From Methanobacterium sp. UBA279 (GTDB lineage Archaea > Methanobacteriota > Methanobacteria > Methanobacteriales > Methanobacteriaceae): DNA of 6,892 nucleotides. The stretch is from positions 1 through 6,892 of the forward strand of contig DAQK01000051.1 in NCBI GenBank assembly GCA_002502855.1, in the 5' to 3' direction. This document shows, piece after piece, positions 1-5,084 of this stretch (positions are counted from its first letter, which is position 1; every line of letters begins with the position of its first letter). A program made the position numbers and the translations under genes. Below the pieces are notes generated by a model that was not told the origin of the DNA, did no database searches, and saw only the letters and a program-made list of their open reading frames with translations.

Positions 1-37
1 CACACTAAATCAGACACCCTGTTTACTAAAAATAGAA

Positions 38-253
38 TCAACGTATTTTATCGGCAGTGGTGAAAACTCCACCACCATATTTCTCTTCCTGCAATTTTCT
101 GACCATTTCTGCAGCAGTCTCAGCATCAGGTGCTTTTTTCAAGATCTTCCTGTCTTTCACTTTCCAAGTCCTCCCACAGACACATGTTTTCTGTTTGGCA
201 CCTTCTTTGGCATAAATTGCCCGGCCACAATTACATCTGAATATCAGATACAT
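38..253 (-). CDS. Small zinc-ribbon protein, DUF1922 type
   Basis: This gene encodes a 71-residue protein with two pairs of cysteines, CNC at residues 7-9 and CVC at 24-26, separated by a short basic strand-forming segment. That is a minimal zinc-ribbon knuckle arrangement. A lysine-rich linker and a helical stretch (about 43-58) follow. Length and pattern match the DUF1922 family, known from Methanothermobacter (I recall an 8.3 kDa structural-genomics target, MTH1184). No biochemical function is known; the basic, zinc-binding character suggests nucleic-acid or protein contact, which is inference. The ATG at 253 is preceded by a weak AGGT about 8 bases upstream. The gene lies 45 bp beyond the traB stop, so it could be read through from comB-traB or start at the TATA box at 286-295. 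It ends in TGA near the window edge. Confidence 0.85.
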   Translation of the reverse strand: MYLIFRCNCGRAIYAKEGAKQKTCVCGRTWKVKDRKILKKAPDAETAAEMVRKLQEEKYGGGVFTTADKIR

Positions 254-285
254 GGTTTTAACCTATATTTAAGTGGATACATGGT

Positions 286-295
286 CTATATAACT
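286..295 (-). promoter_or_regulatory. Possible TATA box for the DUF1922 gene
   Basis: The minus strand reads AGTTATATAG here, centred about 38 bases upstream of the ATG at 253. Transcription would start near 265 and leave a leader of roughly a dozen bases. The box lies in the gap after the traB stop. AT-rich spacers give such matches by chance, so this is tentative. Confidence 0.35.
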
Positions 296-298
296 GAA

Positions 299-1624
299 TT
301 AATATCCTATCAATTTACTTATAAGGGGCCATAACACGTTGGGTATGGCTATGAATGTGCCGATGATGGTACCAATGTTGGCCCCCACCACCACCAGCAG
401 CACCCTGAATAATTTATTCTCCCACATCTCCCGGAGACTTTCACATTTAGGGAGTTCCACCAGGTCATCCATGGAAACTTTCCTTAATTTAGCCTCCATG
501 ATACCGGCAAACCATCCTGAAGCGAGTAAAGGGTGTATAACAGTTACAGGTGACACGACAAAAGCGGTTAATGCAGAATAAATCTTGCCACCGGCAACTA
601 GGGTACCTATAAACCCCAATCCCCCGGTTAATAGTACGAATTGCAGGAGGCCCATGTTGATATTTATCCCGTTTAAGAAGGCCATGAGAAATATGACGAT
701 GAATATTACCGGTATGGCAAATACCAATAGTTTAGTGATGGATACCTTGGGTACTTCGATTTTTAATAGCTCGGTTATTTCTGGTATCTTCTCGGGGTGG
801 CTCATATAATCTTTAATTCCACTTTGATGCCCGGCCCCTACCACGGCAACCACCCGTCCTTCGGGCAAATCCAGTAGCATACGGGCCATGTAGGCATCCC
901 TTTCATCCACCAGCACGTGGTATGCCTGGGGGGACATGTCCTTGAAGTATTCCATAACCTCGGCCAGTGTGTCACCCTCTTTTATCTTTTCGATGTCTTC
1001 CAGGTCTTCGTCACTGGCGAAGAATGAGGCGATGAGGCCATAGGCGAACTTCATCTTCTCCCAGAAGCTCATCTGGTTGAGGGCTCTTTTAAGTGTGATC
1101 TGGATGTCCCGGTCTATGAGGGCAATACTGGCCCCCACTTCTTCAGCGGCGGAAACTGCGGCCAGCATCTCTGCCCCGGGTTTAACCCCCATCTCGTCAC
1201 CGATCTTTTTCTGCATGTAGGAAAGGAAACCACTGGCGAGAAACGCAGTTAACTGGTCACTTTTTATTATTTCCCTGATGTTCAATTTTTTATCCTGCTT
1301 TTGGCCAGCTGTCTCCATTTTGAGGTTTTGCAGGCGGTTTAGATCTAACTCAACAGCCACCACATCCGGCCTGGTTTCAAGAATAGTTTCTCTTACTTCC
1401 TTTACACTTTCATCAGAAACGTGTGCTGTGCCTATAATCTTGAGTGATGGTTCTTTGACTGGTTCAGGTTCTGTGTGATATTTTTTATTTGATTCAAGTT
1501 TCGTGTAGTTTTTGTTACCCGATTCAAATTCTATATAATCTTTGTTACCTGATTCAGGTTTTGTGTAATCTTTGTCACCCGATTCAGTTTCCTTGTGATC
1601 TTTTTTATCCGATTCAAATTCCAT
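299..1624 (-). CDS. TraB/PrgY-family membrane protein with repeat-built N-terminus
   Basis: This is a 441-residue member of the TraB family (TraB/PrgY/Tiki-like). The soluble domain runs from about residue 61 to 290, with the family signatures GTAHVS (65-70), ELDLNR (92-97), ERD (241-243) and GAGHQSGI (263-270). The conserved Glu, Arg and His residues match the putative metal-dependent site of Tiki-like proteases. The C-terminal third has about four membrane segments (roughly 297-317, 325-345, 350-375 and 405-430), so it is an inner-membrane protein. Bacterial PrgY/TraB limits pheromone activity, but the archaeal role is unknown. Residues 4-53 are five ten-residue repeats beginning Glu-Ser and rich in Lys and Asp; this accounts for the excess over a usual length of roughly 390 (from memory). 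No ATG, GTG or TTG in frame lies between residue 1 and the domain, so the start at 1624 is forced. TGATC two bases upstream is the 3' half of an archaeal Shine-Dalgarno site. Its start is ten bases past the comB stop. Confidence 0.88.
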   Translation of the reverse strand: MEFESDKKDHKETESGDKDYTKPESGNKDYIEFESGNKNYTKLESNKKYHTEPEPVKEPSLKIIGTAHVSDESVKEVRETILETRPDVVAVELDLNRLQNLKMETAGQKQDKKLNIREIIKSDQLTAFLASGFLSYMQKKIGDEMGVKPGAEMLAAVSAAEEVGASIALIDRDIQITLKRALNQMSFWEKMKFAYGLIASFFASDEDLEDIEKIKEGDTLAEVMEYFKDMSPQAYHVLVDERDAYMARMLLDLPEGRVVAVVGAGHQSGIKDYMSHPEKIPEITELLKIEVPKVSITKLLVFAIPVIFIVIFLMAFLNGININMGLLQFVLLTGGLGFIGTLVAGGKIYSALTAFVVSPVTVIHPLLASGWFAGIMEAKLRKVSMDDLVELPKCESLREMWENKLFRVLLVVVGANIGTIIGTFIAIPNVLWPLISKLIGY

Positions 1625-1640
1625 ACGATCATTTTTAAAT
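1461..1640 (-). repeat. 30-bp tandem repeat array (minisatellite) in the traB 5' end
   Basis: Six consecutive 30-bp blocks begin at 1461, 1491, 1521, 1551, 1581 and 1611. On the plus strand the last five start GATTCA and the first GGTTCA, and all continue with a T-rich body such as TTGTGTAATCTTTG. The period is exact, with no spacers or indels, so each unit is ten codons (Glu-Ser-Gly-Asn/Asp-Lys-Asp-Tyr-Thr-Lys-x). The rightmost block runs through the traB start codon and into the comB stop codon at 1635-1637. Units differ by several bases each, so the array is old or diverging. It encodes a highly charged, probably disordered cytoplasmic tail. Confidence 0.9.
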
Positions 1641-2303
1641 TTTTGTTATGATTCCATCTTTGTAGATGGGAACTGTCTTATATATATTTCTCTTGAGTGA
1701 AAATTGGATGTCCTTTTCCAGTCCTAAAGCACGGAGGCGGAGGGCAGAGCTGGAGTTTAGCACGGCATCATCCACCTTTTCCGGGTCAGTAGATGCCATC
1801 ACGGCTGCTAAAGCTTCTTCAGCCAGTTCATGGTCCTGTAAATTGATGATTATTTCTCCAGCTGATAAAAAATCTTCTATGACAAATTTTCCATTTACTC
1901 CGGCCATCACCACTTCTATATGGGTTTTTGCAAGCTTTAATGCTTTAGATGCTACTGCCTGGGCGTTTAAAAATGAGCCGATGAGTATGGTGGAAGCAGA
2001 TATATCCTCCAGTATCCGGGTCCCATTGGACGTGGTGAGGACCAAAACATCTCCCTGGAAATTCCTTATATCCACAGGAGAATTGCCCACATCAAATCCT
2101 TCTATCTTTGCCCCTTCTCTTTCACCTGCCAGGACCGCTTCGTGTTTTTTTGCCTGGATCACTGCTTCATCGATTCCCCTGACCGGGATAACTGTTTTGA
2201 AACTCTCGAGTGCGGTGGTTATGGTTGCGCTGGCTCGGAGTGCATCTACCATAATTGCTACATCTTCAGAATAGGACCTATCTAAACTTAGGGAAACTCT
2301 CAT
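1635..2303 (-). CDS. comB: 2-phosphosulfolactate phosphatase (coenzyme M biosynthesis)
   Basis: ComB removes phosphate from 2-phosphosulfolactate to give sulfolactate, the second step of the phosphoenolpyruvate/sulfite route to coenzyme M. It is a cytoplasmic, Mg-dependent enzyme. Family blocks seen, numbered from the ATG at 2303, are VDALRASATI (19-28), AGEREGAKIEGFDVGNSP (59-76) and LTTSNGTR (89-96). These acidic and Ser/Thr-rich loops are typical of ComB. The 222-residue length is close to the family norm. An in-frame TTG at 2315 and GTG at 2312 would add four residues, but GGTG at 2310-2313 sits six bases before the ATG at 2303, so I take that ATG. The gene is followed after ten bases by traB, and the start of the traB repeat array overlaps its stop codon. 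Its presence marks a methanogen that makes its own coenzyme M. Confidence 0.93.
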   Translation of the reverse strand: MRVSLSLDRSYSEDVAIMVDALRASATITTALESFKTVIPVRGIDEAVIQAKKHEAVLAGEREGAKIEGFDVGNSPVDIRNFQGDVLVLTTSNGTRILEDISASTILIGSFLNAQAVASKALKLAKTHIEVVMAGVNGKFVIEDFLSAGEIIINLQDHELAEEALAAVMASTDPEKVDDAVLNSSSALRLRALGLEKDIQFSLKRNIYKTVPIYKDGIITKI

Positions 2304-2309
2304 AAAAGG

Positions 2310-2313
2310 CACC
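2310..2313 (-). promoter_or_regulatory. Ribosome binding site fixing the comB start
   Basis: The minus strand reads GGTG here, six bases before the ATG at 2301-2303. It matches the core of the archaeal AGGAGGTGATC complement of the 16S rRNA end. It overlaps the alternative TTG and GTG codons at 2310-2315, which argues against those as starts. Confidence 0.6.
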
Positions 2314-2316
2314 AAA

Positions 2317-2346
2317 ACAAAATAGAATTAAAAAAAATAAAAAATT
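2317..2346 (-). terminator. Oligo-T terminator after the TRAM gene
   Basis: On the minus strand this stretch is almost pure T (runs of six and eight T broken by single A), about 75 bases past the TRAM stop and just upstream of comB. Archaeal RNA polymerase releases at such T-runs without a hairpin. The same AT block could also hold the comB promoter, as no better TATA box is seen there. Confidence 0.4.
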
Positions 2347-2419
2347 TAATTTACTGTACTTGGATAACTGGTTAATTTGATGAAAATTCGATAGATACTG
2401 CTAAACTGTTATATAATCC

Positions 2420-2638
2420 CTATACTTTCTCAGCGAAAGCAAATCTCCTTCTTACAGAGGTTATCCTTACTTTTACCTCGTCACCTACTTTTGTATCAGG
2501 CACAAATACAACAAAACCTTCAATTCTGGTTATACCGTCGCCTTCTTTACCTACATCTTCAATTCTTACTTCGTATTCCTCTCCCTCTTGAATGGGAGCA
2601 GTCTTCGGACCTTCATCTGTTCTAAACAATTCATTCAC
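2420..2638 (-). CDS. Small single-domain TRAM protein (RNA-binding)
   Basis: This 72-residue protein is essentially one TRAM domain (about residues 14-72), a five-stranded OB-like RNA-binding fold. Diagnostic stretches are GEEYEVRIEDVGKEGDGI (19-36), GFVVFVPDTKVGDEVKVRI (41-59) and the end FAFAEKV. Stand-alone TRAM proteins of this size are abundant in methanogens and haloarchaea and act as RNA chaperones similar to bacterial cold-shock proteins, binding tRNA, rRNA and mRNA. The first 13 residues are a variable tail. The start is a GTG at 2638, and AAGGA lies only one base upstream, which is unusually close. An ATG overlapping the GTG is out of frame and stops at once, and no other in-frame start lies upstream. 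It is monocistronic, with a TATA box at 2688-2697. Confidence 0.88.
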   Translation of the reverse strand: MNELFRTDEGPKTAPIQEGEEYEVRIEDVGKEGDGITRIEGFVVFVPDTKVGDEVKVRITSVRRRFAFAEKV

Positions 2639-2687
2639 ATCCTTAGACCAACATAAAGCGGTCTTGTATTACTTTTTTGTTAAACAA

Positions 2688-2697
2688 AATATATAAG
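2688..2697 (-). promoter_or_regulatory. TATA box of the TRAM gene
   Basis: The minus strand reads CTTATATATT, centred about 55 bases before the GTG at 2638. A start site 25-27 bases downstream (near 2667) leaves a leader of about 29 bases, typical for a methanogen gene with a Shine-Dalgarno site. It is the best TATA match on this strand in the spacer. Confidence 0.55.
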
Positions 2698-2789
2698 TCT
2701 TTGGTGAAAATCTTAATTACCAGAAAAAAATTTATTTAAGCCGGTTTTTTGCGTCTGTGTGGATTTAAAGTGGAAAATAATTTACCATA

Positions 2790-2838
2790 AATAAATTTTA
2801 GCAAACCAGTATTGGTGGTTAATTTATTAAATTTATTA
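2790..2838. repeat. Bulged inverted repeat and 9-bp tandem repeat in the divergent spacer
   Basis: AATAAATT (2790-2797) and AACCA (2804-2808) pair with TGGTT (2816-2820) and AATTTATT (2821-2828). This gives a 5+8 bp stem with a six-base bulge on the left arm and a seven-base loop. The right arm begins a perfect tandem repeat, AATTTATTA at 2821-2829 and 2830-2838, directly before the TATA box at 2843. It could be a regulator site or an RNA fold, but AT-rich sequence makes chance pairing easier. Confidence 0.4.
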
Positions 2839-2842
2839 GGCA

Positions 2843-2852
2843 TATAATAAAT
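2843..2852 (+). promoter_or_regulatory. TATA box of the mmp7 operon
   Basis: TATAATAAAT lies about 45 bases before the ATG at 2892. Transcription would begin near 2872 and give a 20-base leader that includes GGTAGAT, a weak ribosome binding site. Confidence 0.45.
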
Positions 2853-2891
2853 ATTACAAATGATAAACATAAAGGATTAATCCCGGTAGAT

Positions 2892-3434
2892 ATGATGAAA
2901 ATAGCCACCACACCCATGTGTCAGGAAATATTACGACTCGCAGGGGTTTCCCAGTTCCAGATAATCAAGGACGGAGTTTATAGGGATGTGGATGTAGCAG
3001 TGGTTCTATCCGAGACGAAAACTCATGATGATACCTCTACTGAATTTATTAAACTGAAATTAAACACCTTCAACCAGATCGAGGACAGTATAAAATTAGT
3101 CTCCAACAGGTTAGGTACAGAACCACTGGGAAAAAATTTGAGTAAAGGGATATCAAACCAGAAAAGGGATGAGAACAAAAAAATAAAGATTAAAGTTTAT
3201 TCCCATTTTTTAAGGGACATTGCAGAAGACATGGGATTTACCATAGTTACCGATGATTCCTGTGATTTCTTAATTTACCCCGATTACTTAAAGGAAGAAT
3301 TAAAAAGAGAATTAGAAGAAACCGGTGAAAGGGCGGTTGAATTACCATCACACAGTAACGCCCCACTAAACCCGGTCAAGAGAGCTAGAATGAGATATGA
3401 AATTCTGGAGAATCGTATATGTATGAAACATTGA
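2892..3434 (+). CDS. Uncharacterised protein coupled to mmp7
   Basis: I cannot assign a named family with confidence. The protein has 180 residues, is acidic and soluble, and has no signal peptide or membrane segment. Two strand-helix units are visible: residues 1-75, with a TPMC motif (7-10) and a buried strand VDVAVVLSE (33-41), and residues 98-135, with KIKIKVYSHFLRDIAEDMGF (98-117) and the strand CDFLIYP (124-130). A charged linker (77-97) separates them and a helical Glu-rich tail follows. Cysteines are at 10, 124 and 177. The paired alternation hints at a Rossmann-like bilobed fold, which is inference. ATG occurs twice in tandem (2892 and 2895) and either could be used. Its last 16 bases overlap the start of mmp7, so the two proteins are probably made together. 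That makes a role in MCR assembly or activation the leading guess. Confidence 0.75.
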   Translation: MMKIATTPMCQEILRLAGVSQFQIIKDGVYRDVDVAVVLSETKTHDDTSTEFIKLKLNTFNQIEDSIKLVSNRLGTEPLGKNLSKGISNQKRDENKKIKIKVYSHFLRDIAEDMGFTIVTDDSCDFLIYPDYLKEELKRELEETGERAVELPSHSNAPLNPVKRARMRYEILENRICMKH

Positions 3435-4330
3435 CTTACACTGGTGGAATCCATAAACATGAGGAAATGGTGGAACTTATCGAGGACCTGGGTGGTTTCG
3501 TTCTTCAGGAAACTGTAAGCCAGATGGATCTGGTTTTAACCCTGGCAGTCCCCATAGAAGATGTGGGTAAAGTTGAGGAGAAGGCCAAGGAACTCCTGGG
3601 AAAAATAAAAGTAGCACCCATGGCCGGGACTGAGATAGCCATCGTCTCGCCCACTCTGGCCCGGCAGCACCTCCCCCATTCTGCCTGCGACATTTCAGAG
3701 TACCTGAGACGTTACGGGGCTAAAGACAACATGATCGGACTGCAGAGAGGTGCTGGTAAGGGTATCAGCCGGATCTCTGAAGATGAGAAGAGACTCATTG
3801 AGGAACATGACCTGGCTGTCTTTGCCCTGGGAAGCTTCCGGGAGTGTATCCTGAATAAAACACACCTGTTTGATGACATCGAGATACCGGTGGTGGTTAC
3901 TGGAGCTCCAGAAATTGATGTAAAGGACATACCAGGTGCTGATGCCTATATCAATGGTTTGGGAAGAATTCCCCGGAGATTGAAGAGGGGAGAAAATATC
4001 AGAGCCCTTAGAAATCTGGTAGATGCGGTGGAGGGAATACTTGACCAGAAGAGATTGGACATGGCTGATGATCCACCTATAGTGTCCTCTATCCTGGTAA
4101 AAACGGAGATAGAATACCAGGTTCCCGCTATTAAGCAGGTTTACTCACCAGCGCCAGTGGTAAGCCAGTTAGATGGGGTAAGAGTTAAATTAAATTATGA
4201 TAAATATCATAATCAGGTGGGGGAAGTGGTGGTGAATGATTACCGCCTGGCGGATGTTTCTGAAATACGTAAATCGATGATGTATGACTATACACTGGTT
4301 AAGCTTTTGCCAGAAACATCTATAATTTAA
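3419..4330 (+). CDS. mmp7: Methanogenesis marker protein 7 (McrC paralogue)
   Basis: This 303-residue protein matches methanogenesis marker protein 7, found only in methanogens and their relatives. Residues 64-205 follow the pattern I recall for McrC: a strand EIAIVSP, then a CDISEYLRRYGA block (90-101) equivalent to the VCEITFALREA of McrC, a GAG loop (111-113), an E..LIEEHDLAVFALG segment (123-138) and a VVVTGAP strand (158-164). Conserved cysteines are C90 and C143. An N-terminal domain (1-63) and a C-terminal domain (215-303) are additional to McrC. Marker proteins 3, 7 and 17, McrC and the ATPase A2 act on MCR, reducing its nickel cofactor F430 to the active Ni(I) state; recent structural work places Mmp7 in that complex, which carries nitrogenase-like iron-sulfur clusters (established knowledge, from memory). 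The start is set by GGAG at 3407-3410, eight bases before the ATG and inside the upstream gene. Confidence 0.88.
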   Translation: MYETLTYTGGIHKHEEMVELIEDLGGFVLQETVSQMDLVLTLAVPIEDVGKVEEKAKELLGKIKVAPMAGTEIAIVSPTLARQHLPHSACDISEYLRRYGAKDNMIGLQRGAGKGISRISEDEKRLIEEHDLAVFALGSFRECILNKTHLFDDIEIPVVVTGAPEIDVKDIPGADAYINGLGRIPRRLKRGENIRALRNLVDAVEGILDQKRLDMADDPPIVSSILVKTEIEYQVPAIKQVYSPAPVVSQLDGVRVKLNYDKYHNQVGEVVVNDYRLADVSEIRKSMMYDYTLVKLLPETSII

Positions 4331-4357
4331 TTTTTAATATCCTTTTTATTTTAATTT
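4331..4357 (+). terminator. T-rich terminator after mmp7
   Basis: Right after the mmp7 stop come three T-runs of five, five and four bases, ending with ATTT at the edge of the inverted-repeat element. There is no hairpin, which is normal for archaeal intrinsic termination. The T-rich tract may also have been the element's insertion target. Confidence 0.4.
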
Positions 4358-4370
4358 GGCTCTGTAGAAA

Positions 4371-4393
4371 TCATCATCAAAAGTTGATGATGA
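4371..4393. repeat. Perfect 10-bp hairpin inside the element
   Basis: TCATCATCAA (4371-4380) and TTGATGATGA (4384-4393) pair fully around AAG. It adjoins the left terminal repeat, as subterminal repeats in insertion sequences and MITEs often do, and could bind transposase or fold in RNA that reads through from mmp7. Confidence 0.8.
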
Positions 4394-4534
4394 AATTTTA
4401 ATGCTTTGAAATATTCGTGATTATAAGACCGTAAAGATGTTTTAGCACTCTAAATGCATAAATAAGCTTTAATGGATATTGCTTCGACCAAAACACCTAT
4501 AGATCATCTTAGTTGATACTAGCTTATGTACAAA

Positions 4535-4542
4535 TTTATATG
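4535..4542 (+). promoter_or_regulatory. TATA box for the DUF2124 gene, inside the element's right end
   Basis: TTTATATG sits just inside the right terminal repeat, about 50 bases before the ATG at 4589. Transcription would start near 4565, leaving a leader of about 24 bases with GGATTGAT as a weak ribosome binding site. A second box, TTTATAAA (4561-4568), would give an almost leaderless transcript and is the alternative. Confidence 0.4.
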
Positions 4543-4588
4543 TTTTCTACAGAGCCTTTTTTTATAAAAAATTGATGGATTGATTTGA

Positions 4589-5047
4589 ATGGAAACTGTG
4601 AAAGAATTCAAAGGATTGACTGGAAATTTAATGGCATTTAAAGAAGAAGTAGCTGATGCGAAAAAGATAACATTTGCAGGAGCACCGGGTGTATGCACCC
4701 CATTTGCAGAACTTTTTGCCTACTCAGTTAGGGATAAAGAATCGGTGTATATTACCCTAACAGACGTAGATAGCGCCCGTAAGATGGAACTTACACCACA
4801 GGGAATGCAACTGACCGACCCAGCTGATCCAAAAGCGGATGTGGTGGCTCTTTTAGGCGGCCTTAGCATGCCAAAATCCAATGTTAAAATTGAAGAAGTA
4901 CAGGAAATGGTGGGTTCTATATTAAATGAGAATGGAAAACTCATAGGGTTATGTTACATGGACATGTTCAAGGACGCCGGCTGGGATGAGCAATTAAAAT
5001 TTGATTGCATAATTGACGGCACACTAATCGGGGTGGTTAAAAAATAA
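4589..5047 (+). CDS. DUF2124-family conserved methanogen protein
   Basis: This 152-residue protein matches DUF2124, a family known almost only from methanogens and without a proven function. Recognised blocks are the GAPGVCTPFAELFAYSVR segment (31-48), DVVALLGGLSMPKS (84-97) and GLCYMDMFKDAGW followed by FDCIIDG (120-132 and 138-144). The alternating strands and helices (strands near 26-30, 53-57, 84-89, 117-122 and 145-150) imply a Rossmann-like sandwich. The glycine-rich turns after strands 1 and 3 could form a ligand pocket, and cysteines at 36, 122 and 140 could be functional; both points are inference. It is cytoplasmic, with no signal or membrane segment. It is probably transcribed from a promoter in or beside the upstream MITE-like element, and a TTTTTT run follows its stop at about 5065. 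Confidence 0.82.
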   Translation: METVKEFKGLTGNLMAFKEEVADAKKITFAGAPGVCTPFAELFAYSVRDKESVYITLTDVDSARKMELTPQGMQLTDPADPKADVVALLGGLSMPKSNVKIEEVQEMVGSILNENGKLIGLCYMDMFKDAGWDEQLKFDCIIDGTLIGVVKK

Positions 5048-5062
5048 GGAGTTAACATTAAT

Positions 5063-5070
5063 CATTTTTT
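5063..5070 (+). terminator. Short T-run after the DUF2124 gene
   Basis: CATTTTTT lies about 16 bases after the stop codon. It is a plausible but weak archaeal release site. The next reading frame begins only 37 bases after the DUF2124 stop, so some readthrough is likely. Confidence 0.3.
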
Positions 5071-5084
5071 AAATAGAGCTTAAT

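Larger units (their letters stand above)
4358..4556. mobile_element. 199-bp MITE-like element with 13-bp terminal inverted repeats
   Basis: The left end GGCTCTGTAGAAA (4358-4370) is the exact reverse complement of the right end TTTCTACAGAGCC (4544-4556). The 199 bp between and including them hold no intact gene. Near the left end is a second, perfect 10-bp inverted repeat around a three-base loop (4371-4393). Size, perfect ends and location between genes fit a miniature inverted-repeat transposable element or an internally deleted insertion sequence. On the minus strand the left 90 or so bases stay open for about 30 codons into the terminal repeat, possibly a vestige of a transposase C-terminus. 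The GGnnCTGT tip recalls IS6-type ends, but I would not assign a family. The flanks are T-rich on both sides, with no clear 8-bp target duplication. Confidence 0.7.

Noticed and set aside
339..809. Two open frames on the plus strand opposite traB
   Set aside because: They are antisense to the TraB membrane segments. They are rich in Met, Pro and Asn in the way expected from reversed hydrophobic codons, and match nothing.
1461..1640. CRISPR array, suggested by the 30-bp period
   Set aside because: The units are contiguous without spacers, diverge from one another and encode an in-frame peptide, so this is a coding minisatellite.
1666..2274. Long open frame (about 200 codons) on the plus strand opposite comB
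   Set aside because: It lies wholly antisense to comB, whose family blocks are clear. Its translation is Ser/Ala-rich with no domain and no ribosome binding site.
2304..2315. TTG at 2315 as the comB start
   Set aside because: The GGTG ribosome binding site falls between it and the ATG at 2303, correctly spaced for the ATG only.
4384..4440. C/D-box guide RNA, suggested by TGATGA at 4385-4390 and 4388-4393
   Set aside because: No CTGA D box follows within a usual distance, and the TGATGA is explained by the perfect hairpin of the element.
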